64,000 bases of DNA from Parvularcula sp. LCG005. Lineage in GTDB: Bacteria; Pseudomonadota; Alphaproteobacteria; Caulobacterales; Parvularculaceae. This document shows positions 49,342 through 59,303 of the stretch, one piece after another. The stretch spans positions 248,001 to 312,000 of the forward strand of contig NZ_CP136758.1 in the NCBI RefSeq assembly GCF_032930845.1, given 5' to 3'. The notes beneath the pieces are model-generated. The model was not told where the DNA came from, ran no database searches, and was given only the letters and a program-made list of their open reading frames with translations. The position numbers and the translations under genes are program-made. Each line of letters opens with the position of its first letter. Position 1 is the first letter of the stretch.

Positions 49342-51840
49342 TCAGAACCGGCGCAGCAGGCCTTCAAGATAGCGGCGCTCTTCGGCTGACAGTCCAGGGT
49401 CTGACAAGCGTTCGCGCAGCTGCTGCGTCAACTCCCGAATACGATCCGGGTCCGCCATATCTGGAATTGTCACGCCCGTGTCACCCTGTTGGCCATAGAC
49501 CCGGCCAAGGGGATCCCGGTCGGCGCCCCGGCCGCTCATGCTGCCATTTTGTCCGGGGGAACCACTTGCATTGGGGTCTTCGCCATCGCCCCTTTCAGAC
49601 ATGCGCTGGGCCGCGAGCGCACTGGCACCTTCGCGCAGCGCGGCAATCGCCTGTTCCTGCAGCGCTTCTGCACCGGTGTAGTCGCCGCGATCAATCGCGC
49701 CCGCGGCGGCGCGCATGGCATCAGCCGCCTGATCAAATGCAGAGGACGCGGAGGGGACTTCACCTGCGCCGTCGCCCTGACCTCCGGACTGCTGGGCAAG
49801 ATCGTCCGCCTGCTGTGCAAGGTCGCGCTGTTCACCGCTCAGGCCCTGACCAGACCGGCTTCCGCGACCAGCGCCAAACGTGTCGTCGGAAAGGCGACGC
49901 TGCCGGTCGATCAACTCCCCGGCATCGTCGAGCGGGCCACCCGGCCCGTCACCGCCTTCGCCGCTGCCTTGGCCGCCAGCCTGTCCGCCGCCCTGTCCCG
50001 ACGCCCCCGACTGACCTTCCTGGCCCTGGCCACCGCCTTGGGAAATCTGCAAATTCTGCAGGAGCCGCTCAAGCTCAGCGAGCCGCTGACGCGCTTCCTC
50101 CGTGTCCCCCTGACGGCGCAGGCGGGCAATTTCGTCGAGGATATCGTCAAGGGCGCGTTCGCTCATGCTCTCGCCGCCGCCGCTTTCCGGCGCATTGGCG
50201 TCACCGGACGCGGCAAGGGCGGCCACATAATCATTCATCGCCTGGCGCAACTCTTCGATCAGCCGATCGATCTCATCCTGTGAAGCGCCGCGGGCGAGCG
50301 CGTCGCGCAATGCGGCTTGCGCCTGCTCAAGACGTTGGCGCGCAAGTGTCAGTCCCTCATCCTCGAGCGCGATCGCCAATGGCCAGAAGGTTTCTACAAC
50401 ACTGTCCGTATTATCGCCCTGGCCCTTGAACACCTCATGATAGGCCGTCCGTAGAAGGAGATATTCTCGCGTATCGGCGGCAAAGCGGTCCGGCGCAAAG
50501 GTCAGCGCATCGAACAGGCGAGCTGTTCGGCGCCAGCTTTGCGGGGCTAGCGCCAGACTGCGCCGCTCCTCGATCACCGCCTTGGCCAGCGGGTTGTAGA
50601 ATGTGCGCTCAGGGAGGGTGAAAGTCAGTGGCGCTGTCCGCGCTGTCTGGCCGGCCCCGTCGGTCACTTCCACGCTCATATCAACCGACAGGCCAGCCCA
50701 GGGGTGCTCGGTCAGATCAATGGTCACTTCCCTGTCGCCGGCCGCGCCGCGCAGTGCCGGAACGTCCACGCGCAAGGCCTGTCGCCGTGCGGTGCGGTCC
50801 GGTTGGGGCGCGTCCGGGGCCCGCCTGTTCTCACCCGACAAGCGCAGGACGACGGCCGCATCGGCAACGCCGTAATCATCGTCGACGGTGATGGCGAGCG
50901 CAGTGCGCGTGGCGCCCTCTACGCCCGGGGCGTCGCGCCATTCTACGCTCGGCGCACGGTCGGGGATGATGCCGATGGGCCAGATGGTGGTGTTGCGGCC
51001 CGAGCGCAGGGTCAGGGCGACATGTTCATCCAAGGGGGCTGTTAGGGTGAGGGCGCCCTCTGCCTCTTCCAGCGTTGCGGTCTCATTTTTGTTTTCAGTC
51101 GACAGGCCGGCGCTGGCCCGTGGGCGGCTGCCATCGGCCTGGCTCAGCCGAACTTTCAGGACACTGCCCCGCGGCACATTGGCCTGGTCAGCCGTACCGG
51201 GTGGCAAATCATCGCCCCGAACCAGAAATTGTGGCGGCAGACGGGTGTAGTCCGGCGGTTCAATCCAGACATCAGCGATCAGGGGTACCTGTTTGCCAAA
51301 TCGGGGATGCAGGCTGTCGGCAAGGCGGGTGGACCAGTTGCTGCCCGCCAGCACGACGCCAAGGATCAACAGCATCACCGCGCCAACCCGCAAGGAATAG
51401 GGATCGATCCGGTCGATCAGCGCGCGAGGCTGTGCCGGGCGGACATGGGCGGTCTGTTGCGCGAGGCGGTCCAGATGCGCCTGCCAGAATGGGTCATCCG
51501 TGGACCCTGAGAACGGCTCGTCATCCAGGTCCCGCAGCGCCCCGGCCGTCAGATGGCCGTCGTCCTCAAGCCGGATCAGCGCGTCTTCGCGTGTCGGGAA
51601 GCGCATGGGACCAAGCCCACGATAAAGCAGAATAAACGCGGCGATCGCGCTGATGATCAGCACGGCCAGATGCACCGTACCCGGCACCACCTGCCACGCG
51701 CCGATCAGACTGAGGCCAATAAAGGCCGCAATGACGGCCAGAGGCGGAACCAGCGCCGCGTAAAGCCGCTCCCAGAACAGGATGCGTCGCGTTCGGCCAA
51801 TGGGAAGAGTGTAACGGGGACGTGCCATAGACATTCCCAT
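49342..51840 (-). CDS. DUF4175 / TIGR02302 family membrane protein
   Basis: A protein of 832 residues. It has two N-terminal membrane segments (LVPPLAVIAAFIGLSLIGAW and LAVLIISAIAAFILLY), then a third near residue 155 (VGAVMLLILGVVLAGSN). The periplasmic part starts with ADVWIEPPDYTRLPPQFLV, beta-rich domains, and helical segments (QRLEQAQAALRDALARGASQ). A long Gly/Gln/Ser-rich region (about 605-700) and a helical C-terminus with DPGLSAEERRYLEGLLRRF follow. This architecture is TIGR02302, found in most Alphaproteobacteria; the function is unknown, and a role in the cell envelope is likely. In-frame starts are available at 51840 and 51828 (MARP). It ends near hpt. Confidence 0.85.
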   Translation of the reverse strand: MGMSMARPRYTLPIGRTRRILFWERLYAALVPPLAVIAAFIGLSLIGAWQVVPGTVHLAVLIISAIAAFILLYRGLGPMRFPTREDALIRLEDDGHLTAGALRDLDDEPFSGSTDDPFWQAHLDRLAQQTAHVRPAQPRALIDRIDPYSLRVGAVMLLILGVVLAGSNWSTRLADSLHPRFGKQVPLIADVWIEPPDYTRLPPQFLVRGDDLPPGTADQANVPRGSVLKVRLSQADGSRPRASAGLSTENKNETATLEEAEGALTLTAPLDEHVALTLRSGRNTTIWPIGIIPDRAPSVEWRDAPGVEGATRTALAITVDDDYGVADAAVVLRLSGENRRAPDAPQPDRTARRQALRVDVPALRGAAGDREVTIDLTEHPWAGLSVDMSVEVTDGAGQTARTAPLTFTLPERTFYNPLAKAVIEERRSLALAPQSWRRTARLFDALTFAPDRFAADTREYLLLRTAYHEVFKGQGDNTDSVVETFWPLAIALEDEGLTLARQRLEQAQAALRDALARGASQDEIDRLIEELRQAMNDYVAALAASGDANAPESGGGESMSERALDDILDEIARLRRQGDTEEARQRLAELERLLQNLQISQGGGQGQEGQSGASGQGGGQAGGQGSGEGGDGPGGPLDDAGELIDRQRRLSDDTFGAGRGSRSGQGLSGEQRDLAQQADDLAQQSGGQGDGAGEVPSASSAFDQAADAMRAAAGAIDRGDYTGAEALQEQAIAALREGASALAAQRMSERGDGEDPNASGSPGQNGSMSGRGADRDPLGRVYGQQGDTGVTIPDMADPDRIRELTQQLRERLSDPGLSAEERRYLEGLLRRF

Positions 51841-51901
51841 TAGCGGGCTTTTTCCGGAACGTCATGTTTCGGAAAGGACAGGGTGAAGGCCGAAATCGGG
51901 C

Positions 51902-53308
51902 CTAGGACGCGGCCTTGTGGGTGATCAACAGATCCTTGTGAGCCGACGGCAGGCGCACATCGGCATCGCTGTCGGTCAGCAGGTCGATCGGTTTCTCTGT
52001 GCCGGGCATTTCATAGTCCGCAAAGCGGCGGGCCCGGGGCATGACGCGGCTTTCCACATTGCCGATCAGGCTGTTGTAGCTGCTGACGGTCTTGTCGAGT
52101 GCCTTGCCCAGATCATTGAGGTAATCACCGGTCTTCCGCAGGCTTTCATAAAGATCCGAAGCCATGTTCGCGACCTCATGGGCGCTTTCATTGGCCCGCT
52201 GCTGGCGCCACGCATGGGCGATGGATTTGAGAATGGCGATAAGCGTCGTCGGCGTGGCGATCAGGACGCCGCGCTCAAACGCATCCTGAAACAGATTGGG
52301 TCGCTGTTCGATGGCCGCGGTAAAGAAGGTCTCACCGGGCAGAAACATGACGACAAAGTCGATTGCCCCATCCTTTTTCAGCGCGCCGGCATAATCTTTG
52401 GCGGCCAGTTGCTGTACATGCGTCCAGACAGACCGGCCATGGCGGGCGGCGGCATCGGCGCGTACCGCGTCATCCTCGGCGCCGGCGGCATCGAGCCAGT
52501 CGGACAGGGAGACTTTGGAGTCGACAGCCACCATCCGTTCACCGGGCAGGCGCACCACCAGATCCGGGATTTTCCGGGCCTGATTATCGTCGGTCACCTG
52601 AAACTGTTCGGAGAAATCTGCATGGGCGGACAGGCCCGACATTTCGATGACATTCCGCAGCGTGGTTTCCCCCCAGCGGCCGCGGGTTTTGGGGCCAGAT
52701 TTCAGGGCTGAGGCGAGAGACCGCGCTTCAGCCTGCACGGCACCGGCAGACTGGGCCAGCGCAGTAATCTGTCCGGTCAGCTCACCCTGAGCCTTTTTCT
52801 GCTGGTCGCGCATGTCGCGCAGCCCTTCTTCATAACGGGTCAGGGTTTCGCGCATCGGTTTGAGAAGATCCGAGACGGAGCGGGAATAGGTCTCTGCGTC
52901 CTTGCGCGCGACCACATGCTGCTTCTCAAAGCTCTGGGCCGCTTCGCGCATCAGGGCGTCACCGGTCTCGCGCACCAGCTTGGCGGACATGGTGCGGAAT
53001 TCATTCTCCAGCTGCTGCCGCAATTCGCCCAGCTGCCGCTCGCGTTCCTCTACCCGCGTGCTGAGCGTGGCGCGCTGCCGCTCGCTCTCGGAAAGGGAGG
53101 CGCGCGTTTCCGCCAGCGCATCCTGCGTCTCCTCAAGTCGTTCCAGCCGACCGTTGAGGGCGGCGACCCGTTCGCGCTCCGCCCACAGATGGTGCTGCGC
53201 CGTGCGCAGCTTCGCGCCGCGCTGAAGATAAGAGACGAGAAAAAACATGGTCAGGGCCCAACCAATGATGGCGGCGCCCAGCGCTAGAGTGAGGTTATCG
53301 AGAATCAT
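51902..53308 (-). CDS. rmuC: DNA recombination protein RmuC
   Basis: A protein of 468 residues. An N-terminal membrane segment (LGAAIIGWALTMFFLVSYL) is followed by a long coiled coil (about 35-185). The RmuC domain covers about 190-430: KTRGRWGETTLRNVIEMSGL, KIPDLVVRLPGERMVAVDSK (the PD-(D/E)XK-like D...DSK core) and FVVMFLPGETFFTAAIEQRP. RmuC limits DNA inversions and rearrangements in E. coli. It is membrane-anchored with its nuclease-like domain in the cytoplasm. The gene is single and lies upstream of the DUF4175 gene on the same strand, 61 bases apart. Confidence 0.9.
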   Translation of the reverse strand: MILDNLTLALGAAIIGWALTMFFLVSYLQRGAKLRTAQHHLWAERERVAALNGRLERLEETQDALAETRASLSESERQRATLSTRVEERERQLGELRQQLENEFRTMSAKLVRETGDALMREAAQSFEKQHVVARKDAETYSRSVSDLLKPMRETLTRYEEGLRDMRDQQKKAQGELTGQITALAQSAGAVQAEARSLASALKSGPKTRGRWGETTLRNVIEMSGLSAHADFSEQFQVTDDNQARKIPDLVVRLPGERMVAVDSKVSLSDWLDAAGAEDDAVRADAAARHGRSVWTHVQQLAAKDYAGALKKDGAIDFVVMFLPGETFFTAAIEQRPNLFQDAFERGVLIATPTTLIAILKSIAHAWRQQRANESAHEVANMASDLYESLRKTGDYLNDLGKALDKTVSSYNSLIGNVESRVMPRARRFADYEMPGTEKPIDLLTDSDADVRLPSAHKDLLITHKAAS

Positions 53309-53392
53309 CGATCACCTTTATGCTGATTCGTTTTGTTCGCTATATGTTCACTCGCGCGAAGTCAAGGCAAGGGCTTCGTCAGAAGGGGACGG

Positions 53393-55945
53393 TCAGGGCG
53401 CGACAGCGCGGCTGACCCGCCCCGCAGGACCACGTGTCCTGAACAGAAGATCCGCTTTGACCGGCACGGGTTCGTCATAAACGTTCCATGACCCATCGCC
53501 GGACTGGTCGGTCCACTCAACCGTCAGTGTGGGGAACTCTGTCTCTGCGTAAATGTGGCCATCGATCTCTTTGACGCCCGGCGGGGCAAGGCGGAAGAAG
53601 ACGCCATCGCTGGCCAGGAGCGGCAAATGCGCCGCCAGACGCCGCGAAAAAGACTGCCAGTCCTTCAGTACGTCGTCGGTATTCACCTGACCATCGCCAT
53701 ATCGATAGCTTGCGCCTGCAACATAGTCCGGTTCCCACGCTGCCCTGTGCCAGGCCCGTTCGGCGAGGGCGATCAGCCGTGGAAAGAGCATATACTGCAC
53801 CTGCTCGTCACTCCGAACGGTTTCGCTCCACAGCTGCGCCTGCAGGCCGTCAATGCTATGACCGGCGGTCAGCGGCACCGTATCAGTGATCTCGCGCCCT
53901 TTCGCGGTAATATCTTTCATCGTGCTGGCATTCGCCGCGAGATTCTCAGGCATGAACCCGAAAACCTTGAAGGTATCGGTGCCGCGCGACGGCCAGTCAT
54001 AGCCGCGTTCCAGTGGATCAGGCGCATAGGGAATATCGAAGTAAACAACATCCGGGATTGAGATGATCGTGTCCCAGCCCTCATTCGCCTGACGATGCGC
54101 CTCGGCAACACCACCGTTAAACAGGCCACCCCAGATATTGGTCTGCACGCGCTGCGGCATTGCAGCGGGGTCCGTGTGCCCCATACCATCGCTCCAGCCA
54201 GCCGGAATGACACCCCGCGCCGCCAGTCCACTGGCGACGCGCTGGATAAAGTAAGGCCCCAGCTCGTCCACGGTCATGCCGGTATCGGCCATGAGCGCCT
54301 TGCAGCTTGGTGATTCTGACCAGGCGCCAGCGGTTTCGTCGGCGCCAATATGATAGCGCTGAAGGGGCAGGCCGGCCTCGTCATGCAGGCGTACGACTTC
54401 ATCAAGCACGACATCGACGAAACTGTAGGTCGCCTCAAGGCAGACATTCAGCGTGTTATCGTCATAGTTCTGAATACTGCGATAGGTGGTTGTGTCAGCC
54501 TCTTCGGTGAGGCGATAACGCTCCGCCTCCTCGGGGCGGTCCTCTCGCATCAGGCGCTGATATCGCGCCTCCATCGCCATGATCGCCGCACGGGAATGCC
54601 CGGGCATGTCGAAAGACGGGATGATATCAATGTGCCGCGCCTTGGCGGCCTTCAGGATCGCGAGGTAGTCGTCGCCGCTGAGCGCGCCGTTGACTGGCGT
54701 GTTGGCATCAGGGCCAGCCCCCAGCTGCGGCAGCAGGCAGCGCTCCTCCTGCGGATCATGACATCTTTTACCGCCCACATCAGCCAGTTCGGGTAACGCA
54801 GGTATGTCGAGCCGCCATCCCTCATCATCTCCCAGATGGAGATGCAGCGTATTCAGTTTGTACACGGCCATCTGATCGATCAGATCAATGATCAGCTCAG
54901 GGCTGTGGTAATTGCGGGAGATGTCGAGGTGGAGCCCGCGAAAGCCAAATCGCGGTGCGTCCGTCAAGTCGAACTGGGGAAGCGTGCCCTCGCCATGGGC
55001 GATCTGTTGGCCAAGACTGTGAAGGGCGTGCGAGGCGCCAGCCACGTCGGCAGCATTGATCGTGATCTGACGAGACCGAACGTTGATAGAAGAGGATTCA
55101 GCCGGTTGATTTTCGCCTTTCCCGACCCTGATGGACAGCGGAAATCCTGATCTCGATTCCGTAACGCCGTGTGCGGACAGGTATTCAAGCGCCCCGGCAA
55201 TATCGCTACGGTCGAGCCCTGCGAGCCGCAGCTTCAGGCCAGGCTGAACCGAAATATCGGCCCCATTGCGAAGACTGACTTCGTTGGGTGTCGGCAGGAT
55301 GACGATATCGCTCTTGCCCAGCGGTTCTGAGGGGGCCACTTGCCACGCAGCATATCGCTCAAACGCCCGCGCGGGGGTCAGCCACTGGGTATCGTCATCC
55401 GGACGGGACGTGGCCAATTTTGTCTCGTCGGTCATGGCGGTGACGAAGGGCAGATATTCTAGTCCGGTATCGGGGTCGATGACAGCGCGGGATGCCTCGA
55501 GGACCTGCGCCGGATAATCATCAAGAACTGCGTAGATATTGGGCATCGGGTAGTAGGCAGAGAAGAACTGCCCCGCGCCCCAGATGTTGATCGTGTACGT
55601 CTCACCGGCTTTGAGCTTCGTACCGGCCTTCGGGCTGAGCACATTGAGGTCGCCATTGATGAGCCGGTTCTCGAACGGGCCGCTGTCGACCGCAATCTGG
55701 CGTCCGACATAGCTATAGTAGAATTCCGGACGTGCGGTGGCGAATGCCGGGGGCATGTCCGCCGGCAAGGTCAGGGACAATGTGGCGAGGAAACAATTGC
55801 TGGCCTGCGCCGGACAGTCTGTGGGATGATTGTCGACGATCGTGAACTCGACACCGATATCGGCGGCGAAATCACGCCACTCGGCATCACTGGGTTGCAG
55901 GGCCGTTGCCGACAGAAGGGTTGCGGCGAGCAGGTGCGAAATCAT
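53393..55945 (-). CDS. Beta-N-acetylhexosaminidase, GH20
   Basis: A protein of 850 residues with a signal peptide (MISHLLAATLLSATALQPSD). After N-terminal carbohydrate-binding-like and GH20b domains, the catalytic barrel begins with PRFGFRGLHLDISRNYHSPE and LNTLHLHLGDDEGWRLDIPA. The catalytic Asp-Glu pair is in YHIGADETAGAW, followed by the Trp-rich motifs PDVVYFDIPYAPDPLERGYD and IDGLQAQLWSETV. It removes terminal GlcNAc or GalNAc from oligosaccharides, by substrate-assisted catalysis. It is exported. It is divergent from the nag regulator and operon, so it probably supplies GlcNAc from chitin oligomers for that operon. The C-terminal 70 residues form a small beta domain. Confidence 0.92.
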   Translation of the reverse strand: MISHLLAATLLSATALQPSDAEWRDFAADIGVEFTIVDNHPTDCPAQASNCFLATLSLTLPADMPPAFATARPEFYYSYVGRQIAVDSGPFENRLINGDLNVLSPKAGTKLKAGETYTINIWGAGQFFSAYYPMPNIYAVLDDYPAQVLEASRAVIDPDTGLEYLPFVTAMTDETKLATSRPDDDTQWLTPARAFERYAAWQVAPSEPLGKSDIVILPTPNEVSLRNGADISVQPGLKLRLAGLDRSDIAGALEYLSAHGVTESRSGFPLSIRVGKGENQPAESSSINVRSRQITINAADVAGASHALHSLGQQIAHGEGTLPQFDLTDAPRFGFRGLHLDISRNYHSPELIIDLIDQMAVYKLNTLHLHLGDDEGWRLDIPALPELADVGGKRCHDPQEERCLLPQLGAGPDANTPVNGALSGDDYLAILKAAKARHIDIIPSFDMPGHSRAAIMAMEARYQRLMREDRPEEAERYRLTEEADTTTYRSIQNYDDNTLNVCLEATYSFVDVVLDEVVRLHDEAGLPLQRYHIGADETAGAWSESPSCKALMADTGMTVDELGPYFIQRVASGLAARGVIPAGWSDGMGHTDPAAMPQRVQTNIWGGLFNGGVAEAHRQANEGWDTIISIPDVVYFDIPYAPDPLERGYDWPSRGTDTFKVFGFMPENLAANASTMKDITAKGREITDTVPLTAGHSIDGLQAQLWSETVRSDEQVQYMLFPRLIALAERAWHRAAWEPDYVAGASYRYGDGQVNTDDVLKDWQSFSRRLAAHLPLLASDGVFFRLAPPGVKEIDGHIYAETEFPTLTVEWTDQSGDGSWNVYDEPVPVKADLLFRTRGPAGRVSRAVAP

Positions 55946-56043
55946 AAGTCCCCCAACAAAACGGGTCTGTTAAGGTTATATAGTTGTCCTATCGCGATCA
56001 CTGGGTCAATATGAGGTCCGTTGCTGACAGCAGGACCGATCCC

Positions 56044-56781
56044 ATGGCCTTGGATATCATGACGCCGCTCGATAAATCCGCTGCGACCCCGCTCTATCTG
56101 CAGCTGCAGACGGTGTTGCGGGAGGCTATCGCACGGCGGGCGGTGGATGAGCGGGGGGCAATTCCGACAGAAAGGGACTTGGCGCGCGGCTTTGATGTCT
56201 CAAGGATTACTGTGCGCAAGGCTGTCGATGGCCTGGTCCGCGAGGGCCTGCTGACCCGGCGTGCCGGAGCTGGCACGTTTGTCAGGGGGGAGAGGGTTCA
56301 AAAAAGCTTTTCCACCCTGTCGTCGTTCTCAGAAGACATGCAGCAGCGCGGCTTTGCCGTTCGCAGTGTCTGGATTTCCCGCAAGACAGCGGCGGTGACC
56401 CCCGAAGAGGCGCTGGCGCTGGGTCTTTCCCCCGGCACACTGATCCACCGGTTCAACCGCATACGATATGCCGATGACGAGCCGCTGGCTTTGGAATTGG
56501 CAACCATTCCCGTCTCCTGTCTGCCGTCGACAGATCTGGTCACTGATTCTCTATACGCGGCGCTCGATGCACAGGGACAGCGGCCAGTACGGGCGCTGCA
56601 ACGACTGCGCGCTGTGGCGTTCACGAGTGAGCAGGCGCGTGTTCTGAATGTTGAGCCGGGCGCGCCCGGGCTGTTCATTGAACGGCGCGGTTTCCAGGCC
56701 AGCGGTCTGCCGTGCGAGTTCACCCAGTCCTATTATCGCGGTGACGCCTACGACGTGGTGGCGGAGCTGCAAGGGACTTGA
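56044..56781 (+). CDS. nagR: GntR family regulator of the nag operon (HTH plus UTRA domain)
   Basis: A protein of 245 residues from ATG 56044, with AGGA ten bases upstream; TTG 55984, ATG 56011 and ATG 56059 are alternatives. The winged HTH is PTERDLARGFDVSRITVRKA followed by LVREGLLTRRAGAGTFV. The UTRA ligand domain (about 90-240) has SFSEDMQQRGFAVRSVWISR and YRGDAYDVVAEL. It is the usual regulator type for GlcNAc use in Proteobacteria, binding GlcNAc-6-P or related compounds and releasing the promoters. It lies at the head of the nag operon and divergent from the GH20 gene, so it likely controls both. The symbol is by function and place. Confidence 0.82.
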   Translation: MALDIMTPLDKSAATPLYLQLQTVLREAIARRAVDERGAIPTERDLARGFDVSRITVRKAVDGLVREGLLTRRAGAGTFVRGERVQKSFSTLSSFSEDMQQRGFAVRSVWISRKTAAVTPEEALALGLSPGTLIHRFNRIRYADDEPLALELATIPVSCLPSTDLVTDSLYAALDAQGQRPVRALQRLRAVAFTSEQARVLNVEPGAPGLFIERRGFQASGLPCEFTQSYYRGDAYDVVAELQGT

Positions 56782-56880
56782 ATAGGACCAATTAAGGAAA
56801 AAGGTATTGTCGACCGTATCGGCCTGTGCCACCCTCCTGTCGGGCTGCCGCAACGGGGCGGTGAACTGAAGGAGGGGCGA

Positions 56881-58005
56881 GTGGACACTGTTCGGACGGA
56901 TCGGCTGATCTCTCTGGATATACTGCGCGGCATGGCCGTCGCCGGGATGATCCTCGTCAATTCCATGTCGCTGATGAGCTGGTCCGCCCAGGCAGACGTC
57001 TTTCCCCTGCTGCTCCACGCCCATTGGGAAGGCCTGATGCTGGCCGATCTCGTTTTTCCGGCCTTCCTGTTCATGGTTGGCGTGGCAATACCTTTGTCAC
57101 TCGGTCTGGCGCAGGGCGGACAGGGTCTCTCCGGGAAGACGGGGGGACGCATCTTCTGGCGGATCTTCAGGCTCTTCGTCTTGGGCTTTCTGCTGTCGAA
57201 CATCTATTGGATGATGAATTTCGACGGGTCGACCTGGCGCCTCTTCGGTGTCCTGCAGCGGATAGCTCTGGTCTATGGGGCGTGTGCGGCGCTTTATCTG
57301 TGGCTGGGCTCCCGATGGCGTCTGGGACTGATCGTGACCATTCTCGTCCTGTACTGGCCGCTCAGCCTTGTTCCGTCCCCTGATGGGGTGGACACAGACA
57401 TCTGGGTGCGCGGTCAGAATTTCGTTGCCTATGTGGACCGGTTCTTCCTCGGTGCGGGTGAGCATCTCTACGTCAAGGGGCCGCAGGGCTATGATCCTGA
57501 AGGCGTTCTGGGCACGCTTCCAGCCATTGCCCATGGCCTGATCGGCGTCGCCGTCGGCGAGGTCCTGGGCCGACGCGGGCGGGGGGCATTGTCCGGCAAG
57601 CTGTTTCTGGCGGGCGCGGCGCTCCTATTGATTGGCGCGCTGTGGGGTATTGTATTCCCGGTGGTCAAGGATATCTGGTCCAGCCCATTTGTTCTCGTCA
57701 CCTGCGGGATCAGCCTGTGCGTCCTTGCGCTTCTCCATCGTCTGGTTGATCGAGGGCCGAGCGCAGCAGGCAGCGTGCTTGGGGCTGTGTTCCTGCCGTT
57801 CGGAGCCAATGCGATTGCTGCCTATGTCCTGCACATCCTGACCGCATCTGTTCCGGGTTGGGACGTTTTTCAGCAGACCTACACAAGCATGGCACCGATA
57901 ATAGGTGAGGGGTGGGCGGCGTTCCTGCCGGTCCTGCTCTATCTCGCCCTGATCTGGGCTGCGATGAATTACCTCTACGCCCGTCGCTGGGTCATCAAGA
58001 TATAA
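56881..58005 (+). CDS. nagX: NagX: membrane protein of the DUF5009 / heparan-alpha-glucosaminide acetyltransferase-like family
   Basis: A protein of 374 residues from GTG 56881, with GGAGGGG upstream. About ten membrane segments are visible, among them AVAGMILVNSMSLMSWSA and VFPAFLFMVGVAIPLSLGL, with the conserved ISLDILRGMAVAGMILVN and DLVFPAFLFMVGVAIPL motifs. RLFGVLQRIALVYGACA and FGANAIAAYVLHIL are also typical. In GlcNAc clusters of Shewanella, Xanthomonas and Caulobacter this gene is named nagX; it is a membrane protein related to HGSNAT, perhaps a transacetylase or transporter, without confirmed biochemistry. It begins 99 bases after the regulator and is followed by nagP 17 bases downstream. 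Confidence 0.83.
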   Translation: MDTVRTDRLISLDILRGMAVAGMILVNSMSLMSWSAQADVFPLLLHAHWEGLMLADLVFPAFLFMVGVAIPLSLGLAQGGQGLSGKTGGRIFWRIFRLFVLGFLLSNIYWMMNFDGSTWRLFGVLQRIALVYGACAALYLWLGSRWRLGLIVTILVLYWPLSLVPSPDGVDTDIWVRGQNFVAYVDRFFLGAGEHLYVKGPQGYDPEGVLGTLPAIAHGLIGVAVGEVLGRRGRGALSGKLFLAGAALLLIGALWGIVFPVVKDIWSSPFVLVTCGISLCVLALLHRLVDRGPSAAGSVLGAVFLPFGANAIAAYVLHILTASVPGWDVFQQTYTSMAPIIGEGWAAFLPVLLYLALIWAAMNYLYARRWVIKI

Positions 58006-58022
58006 CAGGGAAGGTGGGGGCC

Positions 58023-59303
58023 GTGGCCAACCAAAATACACAAGGTGGACTGCCAATACGGGTGCAGATTGCGGCCATGGGCGGGCTGTTCTTCATCATC
58101 GGTTTCTGTACCTGGCTCAATGGTCCACTCATTTCCTACGTGAAGCTCGCTTTCACCCTGACCGATGTTGAGGCCTTCCTTGTGCTGATGGTCTTCTATC
58201 TTTCCTATCTGGTGTTTGCCCTGCCGGCGTCCGCGATCCTCCGCTACACCGGGATGAAGCGCGGCATGGCCGTGGCGCTTATCGTCATGGCAGCGGGGTC
58301 CATGGTGTTCGGCCAGTTTGCAACGATGCAAATGTTCGGCGGCGCGTTAAGCGGTCTGTTCATTCTGGGCGCGGGGCTGGCCATTCTTCAGACAGCCGTC
58401 AATCCCTATGTATCGATCCTGGGGCCCATTGAAGGCGCGGCCCAGCGCATCGCCATCATGGGGATCTGCAACAAGGTCGGCGGGATCATTGCGCCCATCG
58501 TTTTCGGCCTGTTCGTCATGCAGAATGTCGATACTTTTGCGGCCGAGGCCGCAGCCGCCCCGCCTGACGAACAGGCGCAGTTGTTGTCCCAGTTCGCGGC
58601 AAAGGTGCACTTGCCCTATCTCATAATCGCCGGGTTCATGGCGGCCACCGCGCTGGCGATCTGGCGGTCTCCCTTGCCGAACCTGTCGGGCAGTCCGGCG
58701 TCCAATGACGCTGGCGGTGGCGCAGCGGACAAGGGAATTTTTGCCTATCCTCATCTGTGGTTCGGCGTCCTGGCGCTGTTCCTGTATGTGGGTGTTGAAG
58801 TCATGGCGGGGGACGCAATCGGCACCTATGGCAACGCCTTTGGTCTGGCGCTGAGCCAGACGAAATATTTCACCTCCCTCACGCTGAGCGGCATGCTCGT
58901 CGGCTACGTCGCAGGCTTGATCCTTGTGCCGCGGTTCTTCTCCCAAGAACAATATTTGACCGGATCCGCGGTGCTTGGGATCATCCTGGCCACCGGGGCC
59001 TTTGTCACCAAGGGGTATGTGTCGGTCGGGTTCGTCGCGGCGCTTGGCTTTGCCAATGCGATGATGTGGCCGGCGATCTTCCCGCTGGCCATTCGCGGCC
59101 TTGGTCGTCTGACCGAAATCGGCTCAGCCTTTCTCGTCATGGGTATCGCGGGCGGCGCGGTACTTCCCTATCTGTTCGCCATTGGCAAGCAGTCCATGAA
59201 CTTCCAGCTCGTCTTCCTGCTGATCGTTGTTCCGGCCTATGTCATTATCGGTCTGTTCGGCCTCTATTCCATGAAGCGGCGAGATGGGGGTGAGGTGTCA
59301 TGA
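58023..59303 (+). CDS. nagP: NagP-like N-acetylglucosamine MFS transporter
   Basis: A protein of 426 residues from GTG 58023, which has GGGAAGGTGGGG before it; a longer frame to 57912 runs inside nagX. Twelve membrane segments are visible, including MGGLFFIIGFCTWLNGPLIS, LVLMVFYLSYLVFALPASAI and AILQTAVNPYVSILGP. The last is the sugar:proton symporter FucP/GluP family signature. NagP in Shewanella and Xanthomonas brings GlcNAc into the cell with protons, before phosphorylation by a cytoplasmic kinase. This fits the kinase gene that follows with a 4-base overlap (ATGA, 59300-59303). Choice of GlcNAc over glucose or fucose is from the operon. Confidence 0.87.
   Translation: MANQNTQGGLPIRVQIAAMGGLFFIIGFCTWLNGPLISYVKLAFTLTDVEAFLVLMVFYLSYLVFALPASAILRYTGMKRGMAVALIVMAAGSMVFGQFATMQMFGGALSGLFILGAGLAILQTAVNPYVSILGPIEGAAQRIAIMGICNKVGGIIAPIVFGLFVMQNVDTFAAEAAAAPPDEQAQLLSQFAAKVHLPYLIIAGFMAATALAIWRSPLPNLSGSPASNDAGGGAADKGIFAYPHLWFGVLALFLYVGVEVMAGDAIGTYGNAFGLALSQTKYFTSLTLSGMLVGYVAGLILVPRFFSQEQYLTGSAVLGIILATGAFVTKGYVSVGFVAALGFANAMMWPAIFPLAIRGLGRLTEIGSAFLVMGIAGGAVLPYLFAIGKQSMNFQLVFLLIVVPAYVIIGLFGLYSMKRRDGGEVS

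Noticed and set aside
49467-50429. Two plus-strand frames opposite the DUF4175 gene (264 and 320 codons)
   Set aside because: Both are products of the Gly/Gln/Ser-rich repeat of the real gene and overlap each other.
55973-55990. AGGTTATATAGTTGTCCT as operator of the nag regulator
   Set aside because: Only 10 of 18 positions are symmetric, too weak to call; it remains a place to look at in footprint data.
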